DNA of 64,000 nucleotides from Niallia nealsonii (GCF_002835805.1 NZ_PISE01000011.1:205942-269941); one strand, 5' to 3'; shown: positions 39,407-47,092, counted from the first letter of the stretch. The notes: generated by a model not told the origin, from the letters alone. Numbers and translations are program-made.

Positions 39407-40138
39407 TTATAAATATTTTTCAATATTACTGGCAGATTCTTTTAATTGATGAATTAAAAACTGGCTGTCAATATCTTTTATTCTTTCTGAAGGGAAAGCT
39501 ACACTTAATGAAGTGATTAAACTGCCATTAAAATCAAAAATCGGTACACTGTAGGTACTTACACCCCAATCAATCTCACTTTCACTGTACGCATAGCCTT
39601 TTCTCCTAATATCCTCTAACTCTTTCAGCAGTTCTTCTCGGTCACAAATTGTATTTTCTGTATATCTCTCTACAACATTTAATTCATATAACTGATCAAT
39701 AAATTTCTCATCCATATAAGCAAGCAAAACCTTGGATGATGCTCCACAATGAATTGGCACAATTGCTCCCTGTTTAGAAGATACATTAATTGGCTGCAAG
39801 GAAGAGATGGTATCCAGGCAAACTGCGTGGTAACCGGACCTGATGCTTAGAATGATTGTTTCTTTTGTTGCATCTCTTAAACGAATCATTTCCTCTCTTG
39901 TTACATGCAATAGATTAGTATCATCTCTTATTATTTTTGAAAAATACAAAATCTTATAGCCTAATTTGTACATGTCTTCCTTATCTTCACGTATATAGCC
40001 GCGGTTTTTTAAAACCTTTAAGTGTCTATACACAGAACTTTGAGGCTGATTAAGCTTTTCTGCCATTTCAGCAACGGAATAGGTTGTATGATCAAAATTG
40101 TATAATTCTAAAATATCTAGTGCTTTCTCTAGACTCAA
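39407..40138 (-). CDS. IclR-family regulator of the catabolic operon
   Basis: 243 residues. N-terminal winged helix-turn-helix (about 4-65; YSVAEMAEKLNQPQSSVYRHLKV) and an IclR effector domain (about 75-240) with the segments VCLDTISSLQP and PIHCGASSKVLLAYM. The start is TTG with GGGAGGG before it. It is the first gene of the transcription unit and is followed after 24 bp by the amidohydrolase. A perfect palindrome 30 bp upstream is its probable operator, so autoregulation is expected. Effector unknown, presumably the operon's substrate. Confidence 0.92.
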   Translation of the reverse strand: MSLEKALDILELYNFDHTTYSVAEMAEKLNQPQSSVYRHLKVLKNRGYIREDKEDMYKLGYKILYFSKIIRDDTNLLHVTREEMIRLRDATKETIILSIRSGYHAVCLDTISSLQPINVSSKQGAIVPIHCGASSKVLLAYMDEKFIDQLYELNVVERYTENTICDREELLKELEDIRRKGYAYSESEIDWGVSTYSVPIFDFNGSLITSLSVAFPSERIKDIDSQFLIHQLKESASNIEKYL

Positions 40139-40168
40139 GACATCCTTCCCTCCCTTACCAAATCACTA

Positions 40169-40196
40169 ATTATCAATTATTGATAATTGATTATCA
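40169..40196. promoter_or_regulatory. Candidate IclR operator array
   Basis: ATTATCAATTATTGATAAT is a perfect palindrome with a central T (40169-40187). It is followed by TG and a further ATTATCA half-site. Thus three alternating half-sites lie 30-60 bp upstream of the regulator's start. Confidence 0.6.
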
Positions 40197-40341
40197 TTTC
40201 TTAAATCCATAGTCTTAATTTACAGCACTAAAAATGATTTGTCTTACTTATAGTCAGATAATCTTACAGTGTTTTTTGAATTTTCAGTTTTAATTTACTT
40301 TTATGTCATTTTATTTAACATCCAAATGTACTATTAGAAAA

Positions 40342-40386
40342 ATGCAAAAAGAATTTCCAAATTGCCGTTTTACAAAAAGCACTTAA
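40342..40386 (+). pseudogene. Possible relic of a NERD/zinc-ribbon C-terminus
   Basis: In one frame it reads MQKEFPNCRFTKST and a stop. The NERD protein at 28007-28783 ends CSSFPKCRFTKTG. Twenty of 24 bases around this motif are the same. The match is short and could be chance, but the reading frame and the stop position agree. There is no gene start or ribosome site. Confidence 0.35.
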
Positions 40387-40400
40387 ATTTGAGTGAAAAT

Positions 40401-40437
40401 AAAAATGAGTGAAATCCTTTAATAAAGGATTTCACTC
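40401..40437 (-). terminator. Terminator overlapping the hydrolase stop codon
   Basis: Perfect 14-bp stem GAGTGAAATCCTTT/AAAGGATTTCACTC with loop AAT, followed on the minus strand by ATTTTTATTTT. The stop TGA (40432-40434) lies inside the stem. Confidence 0.92.
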
Positions 40438-41463
40438 ACTCCACTCTCTCAAATTATCAATTAAAATTTGTTCTATCTCTTTTGCATCATCCAAATGAAA
40501 AATATGAGAAGACTTCTTTGCCCAATACAGTCTTTTCTCAGGAGCATCCAGCTTTTCAAAATAGTCTTGGATTAATTTTGGCATAATGTGCTTATCTTTT
40601 TTCCCGTGGATAAATAGGACGGGAATTTCTACTTTAGGAATTTCTATAGGGAAATTAAAATGATTTAGGTCATAAAGCATTTGTTCTGAATAAGCTAGTT
40701 TCATTCCTGTGATTAATGAATGATAGATGTCCTTTAAGGTGTAATCAGGAGATGTCAGCATCATTTGAAACATTTTGAAATAAGTGGGTGTCCCTTTATC
40801 TTTTGCATCATAGATCATCGATTTATATTTAAATAACCATTTTTGAAGGATGTTCCATTTCTTAAAACTTTTTAGATAAGGAGGTTCTCCAATCCTTGTC
40901 AATTCATTGATAGCTTTTTGATTATTCGTTTCTTTTGCTTTTTTCAGCAGCCATCGATAGCTTAGCTTGTCGTTTTCTCCCCAATTTGTAACTTGGGATA
41001 ACGCGGTATAAGAATAGAATAAATCTGGATATTGGGAAATGAGGGGCAGTCCGATAATTGTGCCCCATGAATAGGCCATAATATGCAGTTTAGGCTGCTT
41101 AAAACGTTTTAATAAATAATCGGTTATTTCCTTGGCATCCCTGATAAATTGTTTAAGATGCATCGTTTCTTTTGGGATATCCTTTGAATAGGACTTTCCT
41201 GTGCCTCGCTGATCCCAATAGACAAGGGTAAAATGTTTAACTAGTCGTTTCGTGCAAGTAATTAACGTGTAATCGGCTCCTCGATTGGATATTCCGGGAA
41301 TAGGCATGCTTGGTCCACCATGAAGAACGAACAGCATAGGGTTTTTGATGTCTTCTGTTTGAATAAGTATCGATTGCTTGATGCCGCCAATCTGGATTGT
41401 TTCGATAACATTCATGCCGTTTTTTGAAATAGTGAAATCTGCTTTTCTTGAAAAAAACTTCAC
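40432..41463 (-). CDS. Alpha/beta hydrolase, proline iminopeptidase-like
   Basis: About 343 residues. The oxyanion motif FVLHGGPSMP, the nucleophile elbow AYSWGT with its serine, the acid in FIHGKKD and a late His in KSSHIFH form a complete catalytic triad. Proline iminopeptidase and related esterases have this HGGP/GxSxG-type layout. The frame extends to 41502, but AGAGAGG precedes the GTG at 41463 by nine bases. It stands alone with a terminator at its stop. The substrate cannot be told from sequence. Confidence 0.88.
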   Translation of the reverse strand: MKFFSRKADFTISKNGMNVIETIQIGGIKQSILIQTEDIKNPMLFVLHGGPSMPIPGISNRGADYTLITCTKRLVKHFTLVYWDQRGTGKSYSKDIPKETMHLKQFIRDAKEITDYLLKRFKQPKLHIMAYSWGTIIGLPLISQYPDLFYSYTALSQVTNWGENDKLSYRWLLKKAKETNNQKAINELTRIGEPPYLKSFKKWNILQKWLFKYKSMIYDAKDKGTPTYFKMFQMMLTSPDYTLKDIYHSLITGMKLAYSEQMLYDLNHFNFPIEIPKVEIPVLFIHGKKDKHIMPKLIQDYFEKLDAPEKRLYWAKKSSHIFHLDDAKEIEQILIDNLREWSE

Positions 41464-41541
41464 ACAAATCAACCTCTCTTTACCCGAAACTGTTCCTTCC
41501 ATCTATACCGAAACTTTATTTTAAAAAAAGTATAGTTCTCT

Positions 41542-42318
41542 TCAACAACTCAATACTCTCTCAATCCTCACAATAATATCCAAAAACTCATTAAAATCGT
41601 TATAGACATACTCTTGGGAATGCGCGGTATTGTTTCTTAGTTCTTCTATCCTGTTAAAAAATTGTTTTGCTTCCCTTCTTGAATGAAGTTCTAATTTTTC
41701 CAATAAGTCAGGAGTTTTTTGGACAATCATGCCTTTATCTGAGAGCTGCAAACAGTCAATTAATCCTAGGCCTGCATTTTTTTCTTTTCTTATATGGAAT
41801 AGGTTCATCGCTTCATTTATCCGATTAGCACTCAAACGATTTTTCCATTGTTCATTTGGGTAATAATCCATGATTAACTCAACTAAATTCATCTCCAAAA
41901 TCGATATTAACCCAAATACCAGCATGCGAATCGGCTGCTTTTGCAAATCTGCAACAGTTATCAACTTATTGATTCGATTGCTTTCTAGTATGAAAACAGG
42001 ATGCCTCTCTCTTAAAATTAACAGCAACTCTAGTAAAGAAGTGGATTCTGAAACAAGATCCTCCATTTGAAAGGTATGCATATAATGTGAAATCAACCCT
42101 TCATTCAATTCTGATTGAATAATATAACCAATGATTTTTCCATCAATCGCCACTCCATAATAGTCAAAATCAAGCTTTTCCATTTGAAATTTTATTGTTA
42201 ATGCATCATCTTCTGGAGAACATGCTGATAATTCTTCTGCTATTAATCCTACCGTAAGATTATTGGAATAAATTTCTTGAAGTGTCTCAAGATTTTTCCT
42301 TATGCTTTTAATTGCCAA
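41542..42318 (-). CDS. Uncharacterised CBS-like protein with HEPN-like C-terminus
   Basis: About 259 residues. The middle part (about 85-130; VSESTSLLELLLILRERHPVFILE, then INKLITVADL) looks like a CBS domain. The C-terminal helical region holds RIEELRNNTAHSQEYVYND; RNNTAH fits the R-X4-6-H motif of HEPN ribonucleases, and the helix pattern around it agrees. GGAGGAG precedes the TTG at 42318. It is not in an operon, though it is read in the same direction as the hydrolase downstream. If HEPN, it could be an RNase controlled by a nucleotide bound to CBS; that is inference. No family name is assigned. Confidence 0.7.
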   Translation of the reverse strand: MAIKSIRKNLETLQEIYSNNLTVGLIAEELSACSPEDDALTIKFQMEKLDFDYYGVAIDGKIIGYIIQSELNEGLISHYMHTFQMEDLVSESTSLLELLLILRERHPVFILESNRINKLITVADLQKQPIRMLVFGLISILEMNLVELIMDYYPNEQWKNRLSANRINEAMNLFHIRKEKNAGLGLIDCLQLSDKGMIVQKTPDLLEKLELHSRREAKQFFNRIEELRNNTAHSQEYVYNDFNEFLDIIVRIERVLSC

Positions 42319-42543
42319 AATCAATTCTCCTCCATAACCTCTTTCGTTTCTGTGTGCTTTGCAAATATATATAAACTATTTTTTGTGAATTTATGATTTT
42401 TAGTCTTATTTTTCCCCTGATTTAAATTATCTACGTTCATTTTACCATCTCTTCTATGGTCACTGTTTTTTATTTTCTTGATTTAGAGTCAGCTCTAAGT
42501 TGCAGACTATCCTTAAATCGTGGTTATTTGTATTTTAAAAAAA

Positions 42544-42773
42544 GGCTGTTTTTTAAAAGATTGTTGTTTTTCGGATAGTTTCCATGAGTAAATCCATGGT
42601 TAAAACAGGTGGATTGGAGTGCAAGGTGCGAGACTCCTATGGGGTTAGCGGGACAGGTGAGACCCCGCAGGCGATGCGCCGAGGAGGCTCACCGCCCGCC
42701 CCACGGAAAGCGCGCATCCTAGAACGGAAATCCACCTACTCCTTTAAAAGCAACAAATTTTACAAGAACAGTC
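42544..42773. mobile_element. MITE-like structured element, copy A
   Basis: 230 bp with ends GGCTGTT and AACAGTC, flanked by TAAAAAAA and TTAAAAAA. The inside is unusually GC-rich and folds: GGTGGATT near the left pairs with AATCCACC near the right; GCGGG with CCCGC and GGTGAG with CTCACC form the core. Copy B at 45722-45952 has the same plan and orientation. No transposase is encoded. The GTGCGAGACTCCT core resembles repeats known from many Bacillaceae. Confidence 0.8.
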
Positions 42774-42806
42774 TTAAAAAATCACAAACTAAATATAAAA
42801 AGACTA

Positions 42807-42853
42807 TTGACATATAAGTTTAAACGTATTATTATTATCTCATATTCAAGATA
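42807..42853 (+). promoter_or_regulatory. SigA promoter and MhqR-type operator of mhqR
   Basis: TTGACA (42807-42812) and TATTAT (42830-42835) are 17 bases apart. Directly downstream lies TATCTCATATTCAAGATA (42836-42853), 15 of 18 identical to TATCTCGAATTCGAGATA. The operator covers the expected transcription start, implying autorepression. Confidence 0.75.
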
Positions 42854-42886
42854 CTTTAATTAAAAGTATTTGTGGAGGTGAAATAA

Positions 42887-43315
42887 ATGAAGATAAAGTG
42901 CACGAATTTGCCTTATCTTGTTTTAATGCAAACATCTAAAGCATTACAAGAACATATGAAGTTAGAATTGGCAAAAAGCAAACTCAGCATTACTGAATTT
43001 TCCGTTTTAGAAGTACTTTGCCATATGGAAAAATCAACGATTCAACAAATAGGCAGCAAGATACTTATATCGAGTGGGTCTATGACATATGTTATTGATA
43101 AATTAGAGCAGAGAGGTTTATTAATTCGTAGCGCATGTCCTGATGACCGGAGAGTAATTCATGTTGCTTTAACAGATGATGGGAACAAATTGATGGACAA
43201 TATCATGCCTAAACATCAGGAATTAGTTAATTACTTGCTAGGGTCTTTAAATAATGATGAAGCAGAGATGCTTGTTACGCTATTAAAGAAGATAAATAAA
43301 AGGGTAGAAAACTAA
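42887..43315 (+). CDS. mhqR: MarR-family repressor, MhqR-like
   Basis: 142 residues. The winged helix is seen in STIQQIGSKILISSGSMTYVIDKLEQRGLL and the wing PDDRRVIHVALT. The dimerisation helices lie at both ends. MhqR in B. subtilis represses genes for DoxX-like proteins and extradiol-type dioxygenases in response to quinones and hydroquinones. The same gene set follows here, with TATCTCGAATTAGAGATT-like boxes between the genes. GTGGAGGTG lies before the ATG. Confidence 0.85.
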   Translation: MKIKCTNLPYLVLMQTSKALQEHMKLELAKSKLSITEFSVLEVLCHMEKSTIQQIGSKILISSGSMTYVIDKLEQRGLLIRSACPDDRRVIHVALTDDGNKLMDNIMPKHQELVNYLLGSLNNDEAEMLVTLLKKINKRVEN

Positions 43316-43330
43316 TTTTTTTAAATATAA

Positions 43331-43348
43331 TATCTTGATTTCGAGATA
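43331..43348. promoter_or_regulatory. MhqR-type operator before the first doxX
   Basis: TATCTTGATTTCGAGATA, 16 of 18 identical to the symmetrical TATCTCGAATTCGAGATA, 26 bp upstream of doxX copy 1. Confidence 0.7.
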
Positions 43349-43374
43349 AAATAATAATATAGGAGGATTTTTTT

Positions 43375-43773
43375 ATGATAGATTTTGGTTTATTGATCAT
43401 TCGTTTAGTAATTGGTTTACTTTTCATCGGACACGGTGCGCAAAAATTATTTGGCTGGTTTGGCGGTTATGGATTAAAAGGCACTGGCGGCTGGTTTGAT
43501 TCTATTGGCATGAAGCCTGGCGTAACTATGGCGCTTTTCGCTGGACTGGCAGAATTAATCGGAGGCATCCTTTTGGCTCTAGGGCTTTTTACTCCACTTG
43601 CAGGAATTATTATTGCAGGAACAATGATTATGGCTATTGTTAAGGTTCACGGTCCTAATGGTTTATGGGCGACATCTAATGGTTATGAATATAATTTGAC
43701 ATTACTTGCAGTTGCTATTGGGTTAGCTTTAATCGGTCCTGGAAAATATGCTTTAGATGCCTTTTTATTCTAA
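43375..43773 (+). CDS. DoxX-family membrane protein, copy 1 (MhqP-like)
   Basis: 132 residues, four membrane helices. Typical DoxX/MhqP segments are LLIIRLVIGLLFIGHGAQKLFGWFGG and GLAELIGGILLALGLFTPLAG. Its role in quinone resistance is by analogy to MhqP, probably in redox or lipid-soluble thiol protection. AGGAGG lies before the ATG. It is the first of two nearly identical copies in tandem; only a handful of residues differ (L/I, A/T, I/V, V/I). Confidence 0.9.
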   Translation: MIDFGLLIIRLVIGLLFIGHGAQKLFGWFGGYGLKGTGGWFDSIGMKPGVTMALFAGLAELIGGILLALGLFTPLAGIIIAGTMIMAIVKVHGPNGLWATSNGYEYNLTLLAVAIGLALIGPGKYALDAFLF

Positions 43774-43775
43774 AA

Positions 43776-43793
43776 TATCTCGAATTAAAAATA
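43776..43793. promoter_or_regulatory. Degenerate MhqR-type half-operator
   Basis: TATCTCGAATTAAAAATA keeps the left half of the site. It occurs 445 bp after the first doxX operator, at the junction of the tandem repeat. Confidence 0.5.
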
Positions 43794-43819
43794 AAATAAT
43801 AATATAGGAGGATTTTTTT

Positions 43820-44218
43820 ATGATAGATTTTGGTTTATTAATCATTCGTTTAGTAATTGGTTTACTTTTCATCGGGCACGGTGCACAAAAATTATTTGGC
43901 TGGTTTGGCGGTTATGGAATTAAAGGCACTGGCGGCTGGTTTGATTCTATTGGCATGAAACCTGGTGTAACTATGGCTCTTTTCGCTGGACTGGCAGAAT
44001 TAATCGGAGGCATCCTTTTGACTCTAGGACTTTTCACTCCACTTGCAGGGATTATCATTGCAGGAACAATGGTTATGGCTATTATTAAAGTTCACGGTCC
44101 TAATGGTTTATGGGCAACATCTAATGGGTACGAATATAACCTGACATTGCTTGCGGTTGCTATTGGGTTAGCTTTAATCGGTCCTGGAAAATATGCTTTA
44201 GATGCCTTTTTATTCTAA
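43820..44218 (+). CDS. DoxX-family membrane protein, copy 2 (MhqP-like)
   Basis: 132 residues, nearly the same as the preceding protein. Leader (TAGGAGGATTTTTTTATG) and reading frame are also the same. The copies lie exactly 445 bp apart, so this is a recent tandem duplication. Both frames are intact and the changes are mild or silent, so both are probably functional; increased dosage of the quinone response is the simplest explanation. Confidence 0.9.
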   Translation: MIDFGLLIIRLVIGLLFIGHGAQKLFGWFGGYGIKGTGGWFDSIGMKPGVTMALFAGLAELIGGILLTLGLFTPLAGIIIAGTMVMAIIKVHGPNGLWATSNGYEYNLTLLAVAIGLALIGPGKYALDAFLF

Positions 44219-44220
44219 AA

Positions 44221-44238
44221 TATCTCGAATTAGAGATT
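44221..44238. promoter_or_regulatory. MhqR-type operator after the second doxX
   Basis: TATCTCGAATTAGAGATT, 16 of 18 to the symmetrical site. It lies 445 bp after the degenerate copy at 43776 and about 110 bp upstream of the dioxygenase gene. A further weak palindrome TTCCGAATTAGGAA lies at about 44276-44289. Confidence 0.7.
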
Positions 44239-44350
44239 CTTAAATTAAAGTAAATATTATATAATAAGATTTTAATTTCCGAATTAGGAATAAAATAAGA
44301 TAACATGTTCCTCTAAACAACGGAATTTCATAGGAAAAGGAGTGGACAAA

Positions 44351-45289
44351 ATGAGCAAAAAAACATTGGGTATTCACCACATCACTGCAATCGTAGGCCA
44401 CCCACAAGAGAATGTTGATTTTTACGCTGGTGTTTTAGGCTTGCGTTTGGTAAAACAAACAGTAAATTTTGATGATCCTGGTACGTATCACCTTTATTTT
44501 GGCAATGAAGGTGGAAAACCAGGAACCATCATCACATTTTTTCCATGGGCAAAAGCTCGACAAGGAATCATTGGCGATGGCCAAGTTGGAGTTACCTCTT
44601 ATGTTGTTCCAAAAGATTCCATGGACTTTTGGAAAAAAAGACTAGAAAAATTTAATATTCCTTTTACTGTAATAGAACGCTTTGGAGAACAATATTTAGA
44701 ATTTGATGACCCACATGGACTTCACTTAGAAATAGTGGAAAGAGAAGAAGGCGAAATCAATACATGGACGTTTGGAGAGGTAACATCGGAAGTTGCTATC
44801 AAAGGATTTGGCGGAGCTACTCTATTATCAACTCAGCCGGAGAAAACAGCTGAATTATTGGAAAAAGTAATGGGGCTGGAATTGGTCGGCAAAGAAGGAG
44901 ATTTCACTCGTTATCGCTCTACAGCTGATATAGGAAATATTATTGATCTTAAATTAACTCCTATTGGACGCGGCCAAATGGGTGTAGGCACCGTTCATCA
45001 TATTGCATGGCGAGCTGTTGATGACCAAGATCAATTGGATTGGCAAAAGTATGTGGCAGAGAGTGGCTATGGTGTCACCCCTGTTCAGGATAGAAACTAC
45101 TTTAATGCTATTTACTTTAGAGAACATGGTGACATTCTATTTGAAATTGCAACAGATCCTCCAGGTTTTGCTCATGATGAATCAACAAAAACAATGGGTG
45201 AACAATTGATGCTGCCATCACAGTATGAACCCCATAGAGCAAAAATTGAAGGAAGCTTGCTGCCGTTTGCAGTAAGAGATCTAGACTGA
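44351..45289 (+). CDS. mhqO: Ring-cleaving dioxygenase, glyoxalase fold (MhqO-like)
   Basis: 312 residues, two pairs of vicinal-oxygen-chelate (glyoxalase) modules. Metal ligands are expected in GIHHITAIVGHPQ, in VHHIAWRA (third module) and in the Glu of ILFEIATDPPGF. The length and the start (MSKKTLGIHHITA) match MhqO/YdfO-type proteins. It should open (hydro)quinone or catechol rings. The frame extends to a GTG at 44342, but AAGGAG precedes the ATG at 44351. It completes the MhqR cassette. Confidence 0.9.
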   Translation: MSKKTLGIHHITAIVGHPQENVDFYAGVLGLRLVKQTVNFDDPGTYHLYFGNEGGKPGTIITFFPWAKARQGIIGDGQVGVTSYVVPKDSMDFWKKRLEKFNIPFTVIERFGEQYLEFDDPHGLHLEIVEREEGEINTWTFGEVTSEVAIKGFGGATLLSTQPEKTAELLEKVMGLELVGKEGDFTRYRSTADIGNIIDLKLTPIGRGQMGVGTVHHIAWRAVDDQDQLDWQKYVAESGYGVTPVQDRNYFNAIYFREHGDILFEIATDPPGFAHDESTKTMGEQLMLPSQYEPHRAKIEGSLLPFAVRDLD

Positions 45290-45320
45290 TTTTACAAATA
45301 GAATTATCCGAAACAATAGA

Positions 45321-45366
45321 AGCAGCATAACTCTTTCAGCAACGAGTTATGCTGCTTTCCTTTTAT
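45321..45366 (+). terminator. Terminator of the mhq cassette
   Basis: Perfect 13-bp stem AGCAGCATAACTC/GAGTTATGCTGCT (45321-45333, 45344-45356), followed by TTCCTTTTATTTTT. Confidence 0.92.
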
Positions 45367-45721
45367 TTTTAAGATTTCCTCGGAAATAATCGACAAGAAT
45401 AGACAAACTTTCAGTTAAGATAGAAACTTACTTGCAATAGCTCTACTCGCTCTTTATCCCCTCTCTTTTAACCATCCGAGATATTAATTAAATTCTGTCA
45501 TCTTAGAATAGGGAAAAAATAAGTATTGTTGTTAATCTATAATAAAAAGAAGCCTTGTTTTTTGTCTTCTTCTAATTCAAATAGCATATTATACATGTTG
45601 ACGATAAAGACAGCTTCAAAGTTCAGGTCGTTGCTGCTTTCTATTGTGCTTATTTTTATCCCCCTCCTTATTTTTTCCAATACCTGTTTTGATTGTGCAT
45701 TTTCTATTACTCATATAAAAA

Positions 45722-45952
45722 GGCTGTTTTCTAAAGGATTATTGTTTTTCGGATATTTCCCATGAGCAACTCTATGGTTAAAACAGGTAGATTGGAGTGA
45801 AAGGTGCGAGACTCCTGTATGATTAGCGGGACAGGTGAGACCCCGCAAGGCCACAGCCTGAGGAGGCTCACCGCCCGCCCCACGGAAAGCGAGCATCCCT
45901 TCACTGCAATCAGCCTACTTCTTTAAATGCAACAAAGTTTACGAAAACAGAC
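45722..45952. mobile_element. MITE-like structured element, copy B
   Basis: 231 bp. Terminal inverted repeats GGCTGTTTTC and GAAAACAGAC match at 9 of 10. The flanks are an exact 8-bp direct repeat TATAAAAA (45714-45721 and 45953-45960). The internal core shares long stretches with copy A (GGTGCGAGACTCCT, GCGGGACAGGTGAGACCCCG, GAGGAGGCTCACCGCCCGCC). The arms near the middle differ but keep pairing (AGTGAAAGG with CCCTTCACT). An ISL3-like transposase could move it; that is inference from the GG start and the 8-bp duplication. Confidence 0.85.
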
Positions 45953-46157
45953 TATAAAAAACAAAAAAAATTTCCAAGTTATACAAAAAAAGCGAAACTA
46001 TTTATCTACGGGAAACGTATATAAAAATGAAGCTTTATTTTAACAGTCCAACTATTAGTTAAAAAGAATAAAGAGCACCCAAAATATGGATACTCAAATA
46101 AACCATTTAATAAAGGTGGTAAATTTTAGTGATTATATGCACATCATTGATTTAAAG

Positions 46158-46991
46158 CTACATCTTCAAATAACTCTGCAACAAATAAGTAATCCACTTG
46201 CAATGTGAATTATGGCGGATATTTTCCAGCAGTCCTTTGACAATGGCTGGGCCAAATGTTGGTTCTTTTAGATGCTTTTTAAGCAGAATAAATGATTCTT
46301 GTACAATCGAATCATCTTTAAGCCCTTCTATCTTTTGATCAATGATTTCAAGGATTTTTTCCTTTTGTTCTTCTTCTGTTACCGGATGTTTGATATTTTG
46401 GTAAAGTTCTTCTGTCAAGAATGGGACAGCAGCATGTTTTGCCAGCAGGTCTGTTTTTTCTACAAGAGATTTCGCTAGCTGATGCAAATCAAACGGAACT
46501 TGAGAGAAAAGAAAAAGATGAGAATAAGTATTCATAAATCCTTTAATGCTATACATAATATCCAATTTAGCAGGTAAATTCTCACCATATATTCTTTCAA
46601 TCATGGATAGGATGATTTTTTCCAATTCACTGTCATAATAATGAATTTTTAAGATAAACTCTTCATTAAATGAATGAGTCTGCTCTTTAATAAAAGTTTT
46701 CGCAAAATCAGAGTACTTATAGAAGGAAGAAAAATTACCATAATAAAATTTATACAGTACTTCATTCGTTTTTTCCGTATCTCTGACTATGCAGTCAAGT
46801 TCAGAAGTGATCTGCATCATAAAATGATCTATTAAGGATAAAATCAATTCATCCTTTGACTTAAATGATAAGTAGAAGGCACCTTTTGAAATACCGCATT
46901 GTTCGGTAATCTGCTGAACAGATGTTGCTTCAAAACCTTGCATCGCAAAAAGCTCCAATGCTTTTTCCATTATTAATTGTTTTTTCATCAT
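46158..46991 (-). CDS. TetR/AcrR-family repressor of the divergent RND pump
   Basis: 277 residues. The TetR helix-turn-helix is at the N-terminus (FEATSVQQITEQCGISKGAFYLSFKSKDEL). The ligand-binding part (about 55-277) is longer than usual for TetR proteins. It is divergent from the RND pump, with a 101-bp spacer that carries a palindrome overlapping the pump promoter. It therefore probably represses the pump and itself. Effector unknown. Confidence 0.93.
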   Translation of the reverse strand: MMKKQLIMEKALELFAMQGFEATSVQQITEQCGISKGAFYLSFKSKDELILSLIDHFMMQITSELDCIVRDTEKTNEVLYKFYYGNFSSFYKYSDFAKTFIKEQTHSFNEEFILKIHYYDSELEKIILSMIERIYGENLPAKLDIMYSIKGFMNTYSHLFLFSQVPFDLHQLAKSLVEKTDLLAKHAAVPFLTEELYQNIKHPVTEEEQKEKILEIIDQKIEGLKDDSIVQESFILLKKHLKEPTFGPAIVKGLLENIRHNSHCKWITYLLQSYLKM

Positions 46992-47020
46992 TTTATTTCT
47001 TCACTCCTAGAACATGGTTG

Positions 47021-47049
47021 TTGACAAATGACCGGTTAGTCATTATTAT
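47021..47049 (+). promoter_or_regulatory. RND-pump promoter with TetR operator in the spacer
   Basis: TTGACA (47021-47026) and TATTAT (47044-47049), 17-bp spacer. AATGACCGGTTAGTCATT (47027-47044) fills the spacer as an inverted repeat (AATGAC and GTCATT outside, CGG and TTA at the centre). A repressor bound here would block RNA polymerase. Confidence 0.8.
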
Positions 47050-47092
47050 AAAAAAATAAGCTTAGCAAGTCAATTAAAGGAAGGTGTATTAG

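Noticed and set aside
40182..40197. Fur box upstream of the IclR gene
   Set aside because: TGATAAT and ATTATCA are separated by two bases; the Fur 7-1-7 pattern needs one. Better explained as part of the IclR operator array.
42584..42817. 77-codon plus-strand frame across the MITE-like element
   Set aside because: Codons follow the structured repeat; the element explains the GC content and the open frame.
45711..45896. 61-codon minus-strand frame (ends in SLFI, starts MLAFRGAGGEPP)
   Set aside because: Lies in the second copy of the same element and is not conserved in the first copy.
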